64,000 nt of DNA from NCBI GenBank assembly GCA_014529385.2, contig CM043952.1, positions 155,473,057 to 155,537,056 of the forward strand. Direction: 5' to 3'. The translations under genes and the position numbers were made by a program. The stretch is from Adiantum capillus-veneris. Its lineage: Eukaryota > Streptophyta > Polypodiopsida > Polypodiales > Pteridaceae. Below the pieces are notes generated by a model. That model made no database searches, was not told the origin of the DNA, and worked only from the letters and a program-made list of their open reading frames with translations. Of this stretch, positions 10,459-21,427 are shown one piece after another. Every line of letters starts with the position of its first letter. The first letter of the stretch is position 1.

Positions 10459-11955
10459 TGATGCATGGTTTTTAGGACCCCTTTTGAAGATGCAATAAAG
10501 GAACAGTCAGTTGTTGGGGAGATGAGGATACTCTAGTCCAAGGGATCTCGAAAGAGAAGAAAAATCTACTTCACAAGCACCAAAGAGTAAAAAGTGCCAT
10601 GGACAGAAGATACGTGGGAACGAGCTCTTATGCATGCCTACAACCTATATCTTACAGAATAGCCCATTCTAGGTGTGAATTTCTAGTGAAATTTACACGA
10701 GGATGTTCGTGCGGACTCACAGCACAGCATACTCCGTTTTCACTTTTTTACCGACAGTAAATATTTTTTACCTACAGTAAATATTTTTCACCTACATGGT
10801 AAATACAAATCACTTTTTACCTACAATAACTTTTTTTACCCATGGTAAATATTTTTTACTGCACCATAAGTATTTGGTAGATAACAGTTCACTGTTACTA
10901 GAAGCAGTGATTGGGCATCAAAAATGCAGTTACAGGAGGAGAAAAGGGGAAAATCTTATGGTAAAGGTGAGTCAACAGGGATAAAGACTTTTGAGTTGAA
11001 AAGAGACATGCTGATTTTTTCAAAGAACACATGTCAAAAGAAGCCATGGTTGAGGATTTTTTGAGAATTTGATATTCAGGAGGACCCAGCAGGTCCCCCC
11101 CTGACATGTGCAGAACCTCCAGTTTCAACAGCCACCTTACCTGCTCTTAAATGCTGGTCAAGGCCTTATCCCCATGTGTCACAATCAGAAAAATCAGCAT
11201 TTACCCTCCCCTCTCACATCACTCTAGAGAATATCTTGATGGTGACATATCAGGTGACCTCAATCTGTTGACCACCCTAAGCAAAAAGTAGCCCCAATAA
11301 GCGGATTTAATCATGTTTATCCCTAATCCTAAACCCTCTCAGAAACCTATATAAGGAGGCCTTCTCTCACTCAAAACCAACACTTCACCCCCTTCACCAA
11401 GCAATGAAGCTATGACGACATTGCTCACAACGAGGAGCTATGGATGGAGCTCTACTCTCTCTCCCTCTCTCTCTCTCCCTCTAGTATGCTACATTACTAG
11501 CCCTAAAACCTAAATAAGGAGTCGTCTCTCATGCTCCATGGCCACCATCCTCGCCATCATTCTCTAAGGTATTGATGTGTTGCTAGTAGGATCATACCTA
11601 CTTGCTGGGTTGATTATTTTTGACAAGGGATTATGCCATCTTTGGCTTGCTTCTCTATATCCTTGTTATGTATGATCAGATGCCGTTGTATTGTTAAGCT
11701 GATGTCTTGTGTATATATATTCTACATAAGGTCCCTAAGCTTCGTTTCTATGTGTTTTGCCATATGTTTTGATGCCATCATAATGCCAGAAGTCTCACTT
11801 GCCTATGTGCACTATGTGTGAGGTCCCTAAACCTCTTAATTTAGGGTGGTGCCCCCTTTGTTTTGTTCTTTGCTTGTTTGCATGAGGTGTGGTTTGTGGA
11901 GTGTGCACGAGTACAGAGAGGCCACCCGACTACACTGCTCTTTTTCCCGCTATCA
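10459..11955 (+). repeat. 3' LTR of the nested Tat element
   Basis: Near-identical to 2261-3756. Followed by CATGG at 11956-11960 and then by the remainder of the interrupted outer LTR. Confidence 0.93.
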
Positions 11956-11960
11956 CATGG

Positions 11961-12307
11961 TTGGGAGCAATTTTGGAGCCCCTTCCTACATATGCAAGGG
12001 CTACTGAGATGGTGTGAGGGTATGGTGTTTATGAACAAAAGTGTAGAGATTTTCCTTGGTTTTCATTGGTTTTTTTTTTCCCAAAATTTAGTGCTTTTTT
12101 TGCTTCCTTGACTGCAATTGATCATAGCTAGGGCTATGACAGTATAGAGGGAAGCTAGTCGAGTGTAGGTGGGGTTTTTTGCATGCAAGGGTGACGGTGT
12201 TTGAGAGTGGAGATCAGATCCTATCCTCTTGTGAGAGCTACTTTAATTTTCCTCATATATCTTGTGAGTATGGAGGTGTTATAGAGGCCACCCCCAAATC
12301 CTTCACA
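11961..12307 (+). repeat. Outer element 5' LTR, second part
   Basis: Continues the outer LTR after the nested insertion and matches 15074-15419. Ends CTTCACA. Confidence 0.9.
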
Positions 12308-12312
12308 TGTTT

Positions 12313-12331
12313 TGGTGCCCCCTTTCTGAGG
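12313..12331 (+). other. Primer-binding-site candidate of the outer element
   Basis: TGGTGCCCCCTTTCTGAGG lies six bases after the LTR end. It shares TGGTGCCCCC and CTGAGG with the Tat element site at 3760, consistent with mobilisation by a Tat-type partner that uses the same primer. Confidence 0.6.
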
Positions 12332-12400
12332 ATCTATTTTGGTTCTCCGGTTGAGACTTTCCCTGAGTCAACCTCAACCTTCTATTTGTAAGTTGTTTTC

Positions 12401-13129
12401 ATGATTTCTCCAAGTTTTACAAGTGAAGATGATCAGGACCCAAGAAGGTTCTTGAGATAGGTACAATTGCAATGTTTACTGACAGGAAATGATTGTGAAG
12501 CAGAATGGTTGCGTATGTTTCCTCTCTTGCTTGAGGGTGATGCTTATGTCTGGTATAAGATCTTGAATGATGCAAATAAGAGTTGTTGGTCACTCTTGGA
12601 AGCATTATTTCTTCAAAGATATGTAGTGATGCCAACTCCAAATGAAGCTTGGTCAAGGGTGAAGAGCTTATCTATGCGCGAAGATGAGTTTGTTTCTTGC
12701 TTTTGGAAGAGGTTCAATGATGTATGGATGCAATGGGAAAAGTGTGTGAAGTATGCTAATGTGATGTCACTGAAAGAGTTACATGGTACACACATGCAAT
12801 TTGAGAGGTTGAACATGTTGATAAGCAAGTTGAAACCTACCTTGCGTTCACATGTGGAATTGAAGAATCCAAAAAGCATGAAAGAAGCACTACATGTTGC
12901 CTACAACAAAGAGAGGAAGATAAGGCTTATGGTAGGTTTGGATGCACCACCTAAGATAGAGGATATGCATTTGGTTGATTTATTGTGTAAAGTTTTTGAA
13001 AATGGTCATGAACTTGAGAAGCCATTTTCTATTGATGAGGAGGAAACAAAGCATGCAAATATAGCAGCATGTGATCACGTGGAAGAAAATGACATACATG
13101 TGGTGAATGCTTATGATGTAGACATATAA
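12401..13129 (+). pseudogene. Gag-like domain of the outer non-autonomous element
   Basis: ATG at 12401 starts a frame that reads MISPSFTSEDDQDPRRFLR, is stopped by TAG at 12458-12460, and continues in the same phase to TAA at 13127-13129. The body has the Gag capsid pattern EGDAYVWYKILND, then FLQRYV, ANEAW-type and SMREDEFVSCFWKRFNDVW motifs, as in plant retrotransposon Gag. No zinc knuckle is visible. It would package the element RNA into particles made with another element's Pol. Apart from the two stops the frame is uninterrupted, which argues that coding was conserved until recently. Confidence 0.75.
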
Positions 13130-14320
13130 AATTCTATGGATTCTTCTCTTGATGTTGGAGATGATGATTCTTATGCTTTGGAAAATTTTTTGAATCCCAT
13201 GGTTAAGAGTGATGTTGATGTGGATGGAGCTTATGTGTCTACAAATGGCTTATTTGATGAAAATGCTTTGGTATGCAAAGTTGTGGGAGCATCTACAATG
13301 GAATATGTATGTGATGTGGGTTGTATAGACTCTCCTCTTGAGTATGAGTATGCTGATGTGGTTGAATTTCATGGTCTACAAGAATCTCATGCTACTCTTG
13401 TGGTTGATGATGAAGACTATGCCTCTACTCCTAGGTTGCTTGATGAGTTGCCTATGGTTGCCAATGATGATGTAAATGCTTTTGGTGATTTGGATTATCA
13501 CTTGGATGTTAATGAGGTCAATATGGATTCATTTAATGTCACCAAAGAACCCATTGGTGAGGATGAGGTGGCTGATATCCAAGACTTTGTTTCCACATAT
13601 GACATGTTTGATGATATGCATATGGTTGCCGATCATGTGGACGGTTGTGTTGCACAAGGTTCTATGGAGTCCCATGTTGAGCTTAAACGTAATGACTTGG
13701 ATGCTTTGATTGTTGATTTTCAGCCTAAATTTTTTCATGATGATGTGGTCCTTGATGATGGCATATCTGTTAGTGGCTTGCTTGGTGAGCTACTTGTTGT
13801 TGGAAGCTCTAATGTCAACCACGAGAGATTGTTAGAGGAAGTTTTGAGGCTAATGAAAGAGGGTCTTTGCTTTGGAAATCTTGATGATATGGATGGTCAT
13901 ATGCTTTGTGCTAGTGGCTTTGATATGCTTGTCAAGCTGGATGATGGCATGCCTTATGGTCTTAATTGTGATATGCAAGAGAAAGTGCTCTTTTGTGGTT
14001 TGGCATGCAAGGACACTTTGAATGTCTTGACTAGACAAATTATGGTTGAGAATGTAGAAGCTTTGATGGATATATTTGAAATCAGTGATTTCTATGAGTT
14101 GAAGCATGAAATTTTTGGCTTGGATTCAATGCAAAATTATGTGTATGATAGAGGGAAAAGACAAATGTCTCGTGTCAATAGCATATGGGATTTTTCTTCG
14201 GTGGGAGAAGCTCCTACTATGTTATGCATATGTTTATTGGATGCAACATGGAGGTGGATGGTAAGAGAATCTATGTTATTTTTAGCTCACATCTTATATT
14301 TTGCGTCTTTTATGGCATGA
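13130..14320 (+). CDS. Acidic ORF of the outer element, unknown function
   Basis: In the same phase as the Gag-like domain and separated from it only by the TAA at 13127, this frame gives 394 aa from the methionine at 13136. Together they would form one polyprotein of about 640 codons. The protein is strongly acidic, rich in Asp, Val and Met, with recurring patterns such as DDDS, VVDDEDYA, DDMHMVADHVDG and FGNLDDMDGHM. The recurrence suggests expansion from shorter acidic repeats. I see no catalytic motif, zinc knuckle or protease. The final 40 residues are hydrophobic (AHILYFASFMA), possibly a membrane segment. Its function is unknown; an extended Gag or a linker retained for packaging are possibilities. 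Confidence 0.6.
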   Translation, partial: NSMDSSLDVGDDDSYALENFLNPMVKSDVDVDGAYVSTNGLFDENALVCKVVGASTMEYVCDVGCIDSPLEYEYADVVEFHGLQESHATLVVDDEDYASTPRLLDELPMVANDDVNAFGDLDYHLDVNEVNMDSFNVTKEPIGEDEVADIQDFVSTYDMFDDMHMVADHVDGCVAQGSMESHVELKRNDLDALIVDFQPKFFHDDVVLDDGISVSGLLGELLVVGSSNVNHERLLEEVLRLMKEGLCFGNLDDMDGHMLCASGFDMLVKLDDGMPYGLNCDMQEKVLFCGLACKDTLNVLTRQIMVENVEALMDIFEISDFYELKHEIFGLDSMQNYVYDRGKRQMSRVNSIWDFSSVGEAPTMLCICLLDATWRWMVRESMLFLAHILYFASFMA

Positions 14321-14390
14321 AAAATAGGAGAATGTTTACAATGATGTGAAAGTATGCACATGAAACACTTGAAAGTGTTCCATGCTTGTT

Positions 14391-14402
14391 GTGGGGGCAA
14401 TA
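14391..14402 (+). other. Polypurine tract of the outer element
   Basis: GTGGGGGCAATA directly before the 3' LTR; short and imperfect. Confidence 0.5.
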
Positions 14403-15419
14403 TGTGACGTGTTTTGGCGAAATGGTGCGGACCACCCCAAAGTCTTTGCGAGATGTTCTTTGGTTCTCTTAGACCTCTTGGATGTTAATAAAGAATGCTT
14501 GTACAAAGTGTACAAAGGTGGTGTGTGCCAGTTGTCTCTATGCATGCGTGCCAGTTGTGCGGGGTACATAGTTTTGCTGTTTTTGTACATAGAAGTGTCG
14601 AGACTTAAAAGTGTGAGTAAGTGCTTTAAAAATATGAAGAAAAACTGAGTTTTTATCAACTTGGGGTCGTGAGTGAGTGGGAGTTTTCAGCTGTGAAGAA
14701 GAAAGCCTCTCTTGCTACAGTCTGCGGTGGTGCGTGGGGGTTGTGTAGTGGAGGTGCCCGTGTGTGTGTGCGAGGGCCTAGAGCCTTGATTGGAGAGTGT
14801 GTCTCTCATCAAGAAGGCCATGAACATGGGTGGTGGCCTCTGCACTTTCACCCCTCTTCTCTCTTTTTGGTGATGGAGCTGCGTGAAGCGAAGCTTTCTT
14901 GTACGCGTGTGCCTGCTACTCAGGTTTGGCAGTGAAAGCCCCTTGTTATTGTTGTGAATGGGAGGTTGTTTCCCCATGTTTTCCATGGTTTTTTCTGTGT
15001 TTTTTGGCTGAGCATCATGAGTTTTTTTATAACTCATGATTGGCATGGTTTTTGATGGGTTTGTGTGCATGGTTGGGAGCGATTTTGGAGCCCCTTCCTA
15101 CATATGCAAGGGCTGCTGAGATGGTGTGAGGGTATGGTGTTTATGAACAAAAGTGCAGATATTTTCCTTGGTTTTCATTGGTTTTTTTTTTTCCAAAATT
15201 TAGTGCTTTTTTTGCTTCCTTGACTGCAATTGATCATAGCTAGGGCTATGACAGTATAGAGGGAAGCTAGTCGAGTGTAGGCGGGGTTTTTTGCATGCAA
15301 GGGTGAGTGTGTTTGAGAGTGGAGATCGGATCCTATCCTCTTGTGAGAGCTACTTTACTTTTCCTCATATATCTTGTGAGTATGGAGGTGTTATAGAGGC
15401 CACCCCCAAATGCTTCACA
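14403..15419 (+). repeat. Outer element 3' LTR (intact)
   Basis: 1017 bp, TGTGACGTG...CTTCACA. It contains the uninterrupted target of the nested element at about 15069-15073 (CATGG). Confidence 0.9.
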
Positions 15420-15473
15420 ACGTCAATGTTTTCTTTGCCTATTCCCATGCTACAGTGCAATGATGAAAGGTTG

Positions 15474-15672
<199 letters not shown>

Positions 15673-15699
15673 TGTGCATAGTGTGAGAGGTTAGATCAG

Positions 15700-15931
15700 A
15701 TGGAGTCGTGGCCATTATCGAGCAACAGCATGCACTTCGTGAATTTGATTGACTCATCAGAGCTCTCGTTGTTTCTGCGACCTTTGGATCAAGCCTATAC
15801 TGTAGCGATGGATGCAGAGTGGAAGTCTCTGCACCCAAATGACACAAAGAGACGTTTCCTTGTGTCTCCATTATGCAGCTTGCCTGAGGCTTACAACCTG
15901 CAGCGGGGATCCTCTCCTTGCTCATTGAGCG
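15700..15931 (+). pseudogene. 3'-5' exonuclease-like (DEDD, Mut7/EXD type) first exon, probably broken
   Basis: From ATG at 15700 the frame reads MESWPLSSNSMHFVNLIDSS, then ELSLFLRPLDQAYTVAMDAE followed by WK. The pattern H-F-V at the start of the strand and M-D-A-E-W-K is the Exo I motif (D-x-E) of the DEDD exonuclease domain found in plant Mut7-like proteins. After this the frame loses resemblance, while another phase reads FPCVSIMQLA, which fits the next conserved segment. This suggests a frameshift and loss of function, or an unrecognised splice. A candidate donor is GCG/GTATAT at 15932. No further exons were found; the downstream DNA is retroelement debris, so the gene is truncated or has a very long intron. 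Confidence 0.55.
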
Positions 15932-15946
15932 GTATATTTTCTCACT

Positions 15947-15974
<28 letters not shown>
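15947..15974. repeat. (CA)n microsatellite
   Basis: Fourteen CA units just after the candidate splice donor. Confidence 0.9.
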
Positions 15975-15977
<3 letters not shown>

Positions 15978-16099
15978 TCCTTCTGATTGTCTGTGTTTAT
16001 GTTCAAGGTTGTTTGCTAGATGTCACTCGATTTTGTATTAGCTCGAAAACACTTGCTCGGAGTTTGGGATTCCTCCTAACCAATATTGTTAGTATAGGA

Positions 16100-16560
16100 A
16101 GGACTGATTGGGAAATGCATCTTCATTCAGCCTTATGGGCATAAAAGTTTCATTCAAAATAGCCTTGAATGCAACTCCTTTTAACTTGATCTATGGATTA
16201 TATGCAATACTGCCCATGGAATTTTTATTACCCACACTTAGGGTTGTGCACAAATTTGAATGGAAATGACACGAGTTGTTAGAGCAACTCGAGGACCTAG
16301 AACGGCTAGCTTGAACAGATATTACCCATATATATGAACAAAAATGAAAACAAAAAGAGTTTTTTTACTCACATTTGCTGACAAAAGTTTTCAAACAAGG
16401 GGATTGGGTTCTAGTTTACTCGTTGAAACAACTCATACCCAAATTCAAGAAAAAAGGACACAGTCCTTTTATCATTGAGAATGTTTCACTGAGTGGTGCT
16501 ATCAAACTAGCTACATTAGATGGAGAGATCGTGGAAAACTAGATTAGTGGTTTTTGTCTT
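16100..16560 (+). pseudogene. Ty3/gypsy integrase C-terminal fragment
   Basis: Read across several stops and phase changes, the translation contains HSALWAYKSFIQN-like, AILPMEFLLPTLRVVHKFEW, then FKQGDWVLVYSLKQLIPKFK and GHSPFIIENVSLSGAIKLAT. This is the end of the integrase core and the C-terminal domain of a gypsy element. The catalytic part is missing and no flanking LTR was identified. Confidence 0.7.
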
Positions 16561-16794
16561 TGCAAATATCATCTACCTTTGACTAACGACCTTTTTCAAA
16601 GCATGCATGCAGCAAAGGAACATAAGCTCAAAAGGAAGTAGGTGATTGAAGAAGCCCAAGAGGAAGCATGCATTTGAGTTCTGAAGCAAAAGGCAGAAAT
16701 GCAATCAATACTTCAAGCTCTACCTCTCAATACCCTTTAGATTCAACCCCTAGCAAATGATGAGGTAGAGACAGATGACAAATAACAAGATGGA

Positions 16795-17616
16795 TTGGAC
16801 ATGCACACAATAGTGACCCTGAAGGATGGGTTCAAAGTCAAAGCACTAGCAGATACAAGCACATGGATTAATGTGATCAACTACACAACGTACAAAAAAG
16901 TAACAACCCAACCGCTGGAATATTTTTTAGCACAAAAAGGCTACCATATAGAGCTAACACCAACAAGTTGGGTCTAATCAATCTTAATATTTTTGTCCAT
17001 GGATTTGTATGCCCACATACTTTTATCCGCATTTTAGACGAACATATGAATGAAGATATCGTGCTAGGAGTTCCTTGGAAAGTTGTCCCCAAGACTGGGA
17101 TGACAAGGTTCTAGAATTAGCCCTCAAGGTTGGCCAACTAAGAGTACCATTTGCTTATAGTCAAGAAGGGTGGAAAGGCACTCTCCAATCTCTGACACCA
17201 CCAAGTAGCCAAGAAAAATTCAGGACAGTGCCCACTGCGTATTACCAAATTCATCCACACAAAACAGACATGCAAGGAACTAGGCAATTTTGGGTACCCA
17301 AAATCCAACTTGCTATTGATCCTAAACAAATCTGGGTGTTCAAAAATTGTTGTACACTAAGGAAAAGCCTACTATTGCACCATCCTACCAGCCACAACAA
17401 TGGAAACCTCAATCACAAACAACAAAATGGGAATGGAAACCTAAGCAAGAATCTAAAGCTAAGCTTGAGCCACTAATTGTTCACAAACGACAATCCAAGG
17501 AACAACCAAGGGAAGCTATATATCGATGGGTACTAAAGACTTCACCAATACAAGAAATACCAAACACTTCCAGCACAATGGCTGAGAAAAGTGTGCATAG
17601 CACTATCAAAGAATGA
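16795..17616 (+). pseudogene. Retroelement protease-like region and lysine/glutamine-rich tail
   Basis: The frame at 16795 reads TLKDGFKVKALADTSTWINV then INYTTYKKV, similar to the active-site loop of retroviral-type proteases (D-T-S in place of D-T/S-G). In another phase EDIVLGVPWKVVPKTG near 17058-17100 fits the closing LG-PW motif. Further on, 17347-17616 is K/Q/W-rich (APSYQPQQWKPQSQTTKWEW). Many frameshifts show it is decayed. Its position after an integrase fragment is the reverse of the normal pol order, so it probably comes from a different element. Confidence 0.5.
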
Positions 17617-18790
17617 GTGTAACTACAACAAAATTTCCTCTTCAAGAGAGTTAATCAGTAGGATGTGTCACCATCGGCAACCCTTGAGGACACTACTCAA
17701 GACCCACCTCTTGCACCACATAGTGTTTTCAAATGCATCGATATCAGTAGCATGATAGGGATAATCTCATCCATGCATAGAAACGATTTTGTCACTCATG
17801 CACTTCACCATCTGGGCTATACCCTGTCATCCTGGAGGACTCAGGCAAGGAGGGGGGAGGCATTCTCAAAGTGGACCCGGATACCTAAAACTACCCTTGG
17901 ATAAGGGCAAGGTTTTGAAGTTTTTGAAAGTTGACGTGTGAATTCTTGTGACTAAAGAGTAAAATGCCCTTAAAAGCAATCAAAATAGGGATATGTAATA
18001 TGGTAATCCCTAGGTGCGTGTGTGCGTGTAAATAGTGTAAATATTGCCAAAAAACCCAAAAATATTGCAATTTTTACTCTTCTCGCATGTTTTATGACCA
18101 AAAAGTGATTAAAAAGGGAGAAATCCACAAAAAATATGGCCAAGTATTAAAATTAGGTGTGTTTTTGTATTTTGGAGCATGGAATGGAATTTTTTTGAGT
18201 AGTTTTGGATAATTTGTTCAATTTTGTTAATAAAGCTAATAAAAATTCAAAATAAATAAGCAAGAATGCTAGAATGGAATCCGAATTGAAATGCCAAATC
18301 TTGAAGCTCAATGGAACGGCCAAAAAAAAATTGGGACAACTTCGATCAAATTGTTCGATGAACACACCGACTCACTAACGACTTTGGACAACTTTTGGCA
18401 AAAAGGTTCTTAGGTGTCAATTTTTTTAAAAAAAATGATCCGAGGGTAATTGTGAGGGCTACTTGGCTCAAAGGGTAGGTACAGGATGGGGAGTATCAAA
18501 AAAGTCCAGGTATGTATAGTCCTTTAGGTCATTTCTACTCTCATTTGCATTCTAGTCCTTTGAGGGAGTTCCTAACTAGAACAAGAAATTATTTGATTAC
18601 CATGTTGTCCACCACCAAGGTCGTAGAGGGCACAGCAACACAGGGCAATCAAGGAGTTCTCAGCAACAACCACGTGTATACGAGCCACGGGCATCCAAAT
18701 CACACCAAGCATGAACCTTGGGCTCATCTAAAGTAGGTGAACACAAGAGTGGGCTCCAAAGTGCAAAAGCAGACCAAAATCTTGACCTCT
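17617..18790. other. No gene recognised; purine tract at 17845-17860
   Basis: AT-rich DNA without a convincing frame. GCAAGGAGGGGGGAGG at 17845-17860 resembles a polypurine tract and could mark a lost LTR junction, but no TG start or matching LTR follows. Confidence 0.4.
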
Positions 18791-19830
18791 TATCTTTGGC
18801 ACGCCAAAGATAAAAGGCCCATTTTGACACCAGTTTTGACCCACTTGTAAATGTCCTCAAGCAGAATGGTTTTAGAGGTTTGAGGGTTAATTAGAGTCGA
18901 CCTCATCAGGTGAATTAGAGTCCACTTCATCAGGTTATGGAAAAATGACCATATCTCCATCACAAAGTGGCATTTTGCACTTCTGTGTAAAATATTGATC
19001 CATTTGACCTCAAAGTCAAGGGGGGCACTCTACACACTATACCTAACTCTAACGAACCTCCAGTGGGCCCACAACCACAAGCCGATATCCCTGAATCAAA
19101 CTCTACGCAAGAGGAGACAATCAACTTCATTGGGATCAACACCAAGTGCAAGATACAAAACTAGGGACACTTAACTAAACTAGTAGAATCTATATAAGAA
19201 AGGTTGGGGGAAAAAGTAGCAATAATATGAAAAATTTATCTTAGGCACACCAAAGATAAAATTGTCACATTTGAAGCATTTTTTTCACATCTGTTCATGC
19301 AAGCATGACCCACTTAGCCTCAACACACCTTACATAACTATGTCACACTCACATCATTCATGCAATCCTTACCACCAAGAATATACAAGAGGGTACTCAC
19401 AAAGGAATTTTGACCGACCAATTAAGCTTAAACTTTATCGAGGGATTAAGTACCACCCTATAGAGGAGCCCAAGTGGAAAGAAGTCAAAAAAGAACCAAA
19501 TCAATGAAAATATATCTTTGGCATGCCAAAGATAGATCTGTGAACAATTGGACCCTATCTCATCAAATTTTGTTACAGGTGTGTCTATATGAATTGAGTA
19601 AAGCTCCTTGTCAAGTTTCATTAAGATTGACAAAGCCTAACTCCATCAAGCATGACAAGCTCAGATGACGAAAAAAGTAGTCTAGGAATTGCCCATAACT
19701 CTCACCACAGTGGTCAAAATTCCATCATACTTAATGCATATCACCTACAGCACATCAACTCCTGTATATCCACTCTAGCACCAAATTGCAATCACATGCA
19801 CATACTTGCATCTTTGGCATGCCAACGATA
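18791..19830. repeat. Four spaced 22-bp palindromes (TATCTTTGGCA arm)
   Basis: Copies at 18791-18812, 19237-19258, 19513-19534 and 19809-19830. The third is a perfect palindrome with arm TATCTTTGGCA; the others differ at one to four positions. Start-to-start spacing is 446, 276 and 296 bp. The DNA between copies shows little mutual similarity by eye, so the palindrome is far better preserved than its surroundings. No coding frame spans the region. Confidence 0.8.
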
Positions 19831-20241
19831 AATCTTGCTAAAATTTGATTTTCTTGCACTTCAGCTATTGTATTAGCCTTTATACTTGTTAGTAAGAGGT
19901 GAAACAAGTCTAACAAGCATATCCTAATGATTTTTTTTAGGATCTCTCTCATCTACCTTGAGAGCTCTGAAGAAGAAAAGCATGAAGGCTAAGATGGTAG
20001 AGCTTCCCCCGTACCAGCTAGAAGAAAATTCTCTCAAGGAAGCAAATGCTACCTGGGTAGCCAAAGAGTAGCTAGAGCACCAGCATGTCACAGTCTATCA
20101 TGGAATTTTCAAAAGTGCACAAGGATCAAACGTTGAATTGCACATGTTGCCAAAGGAAGCTAAAGATTTGGCAAGAGAAGATGTTGTTCAATCACTGTGG
20201 GAAAAAGATAGGTCTCATAGACTATATCCAGCTAGAGCCAT

Positions 20242-21427
20242 GTGGTGTCAACTACAAAAGGGCTTGTGATCATGCATAGCATTAACAAAGACGATCAAGC
20301 CACTATTTCAGGTCTGAATGACACTCCAATAGAGGTAAACATCACAAAAGAGCAGATAGTGGATGCTCTAAAACTGCCCCAAGGGGGGGAAAACTATGAG
20401 ACCGCTAGCTACCTACCACTGCCATTTTCACTAGTAAATCAACATCTTTCTTGGATCTCCCGCAGAAAGGTGTAGAGCGGGAACTCATGATATGCCACCA
20501 ACACTTCCATTTCATGGAAAAAAGGCCACCTCGATATATATGCCATAATCACGCAGTGGCATCTACCTTCACCCAGGAATCAAAGAAAGAAGAGGCTATA
20601 GAGGTCAATCATGCTCAATATATCCACACTACCCTAAAACATGTAAAGAAACCAGAACACATATCTTTCTTGGGGGGCCTAGAAGTACTCACTAGGATAG
20701 TGTATCATGTTATCGGCCAAGTAGATCACCTACCACCAGCCCCTAAGAAAAACTTGTGTCTAGCATGCAAATTGGATGGAGAGGAAGAGGTACAGACCAG
20801 AGCACAACCGATTATCACAAGGCTAAGAAGAATACTTGTCCAAGTCTCTCAAGTAGTGGAAAAAACAGAAATGGCCACTACATCAATGGAACTTGAAAGA
20901 GACAAGGAACAAGATGAGGAGGAGGAGACAACCCTAGAGAGAAAATCAAGAGAAAAAGGCAAATCTAAAGTGGAAGAGGCACTACCCAAGAAACAACCAT
21001 GCCCAATGGCATTCAAGTCAAAGAGCCAACCCAAAGAGCATCAAGAATAGGAAGAGAAGCAGAACCATTTAAGCTCAAAAGACGGCTAAAAGGGGACTTT
21101 GCAAAAAAGTAGAAACCCACGCATAAGCGAATCAAAATCCGCTCAAAAATTCCCTTGTACTACTAGGATGATGATCCTTTGGCGGGATTGGACTCCCTTT
21201 ACGAGAAAGAAGAAAACCAAAGAGAGCAAGCCAAGGCATAGGAAGCTAAGGTGACACCACCCAAAGAAGACAAGCTAGTACAAGGGCCAGACAAAAAGGA
21301 GGAACTTCCACACACCACTCCTCCAACTGAGCAACCTCGACAAGACAAAATTCCTCCCAATGTGGAGAGTTTTGATAAACCAATAGATATTCCAGAGATG
21401 TCTGATGTGCTTACAAACCTTCCATAG
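20242..21427 (+). pseudogene. Retroelement ORF1-like protein, decayed copy
   Basis: Two main frames, 20242-20475 and 20451-21050, overlap in different phases, and a third stretch with one stop runs to 21427. Segments align with the minus-strand ORF at 39233-42288: DTPIEVNITKEQIVDALKL corresponds to GETIKLGIIDELINHALHL, RPPRYI to KPRRYI, and EVLTRIVYHVIGQVDHLPP to PVLSRIAYQALGMIDELPE. The C-terminal half is strongly charged (EQDEEEETTLERKSREKGKS). No enzyme motif is present. It is probably an extra ORF carried by an LTR retrotransposon family, function unknown. Confidence 0.6.

Larger units (their letters stand above)
2261..11955 (+). mobile_element. Tat-lineage Ty3/gypsy LTR retrotransposon, nested and recently inserted
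   Basis: LTRs 2261-3756 and 10459-11955 are 1496 and 1497 bp, begin TGATGCATGG and end CGCTATCA, and differ at only a small number of sites by eye (roughly 98-99% identical). The 5-bp target duplication CATGG is perfect (2256-2260, 11956-11960). Domain order is Gag, zinc knuckle, protease, RT, RNase H, second (archaeal-type) RNase H, integrase, with no chromodomain. A second RNase H before integrase is characteristic of the Tat lineage. The coding region carries two in-frame stops and at least two frameshifts, so this copy is unlikely to be autonomous despite its young LTRs. Confidence 0.93.
1590..15419 (+). mobile_element. Non-autonomous LTR retrotransposon (Gag-only, TR-GAG-like), host of a nested insertion
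   Basis: The 5' LTR is 1590-2260 plus 11961-12307, and the 3' LTR is 14403-15419. Both start TGTGACGTG and end CTTCACA, and both are about 1.02 kb. ACGT flanks both sides (1586-1589 and 15420-15423), a likely 4-bp target duplication. A primer-binding-like site follows the 5' LTR and a purine tract precedes the 3' LTR. The internal region is only about 2.1 kb and holds a Gag-like domain followed by a long acidic domain, with no protease, RT, RNase H or integrase. It must therefore have moved with enzymes from another element. Its 5' LTR is interrupted by the Tat-type element at 2261-11955. LTR identity is high by eye but lower than between the LTRs of the nested element, as expected for an older insertion. 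Confidence 0.88.
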
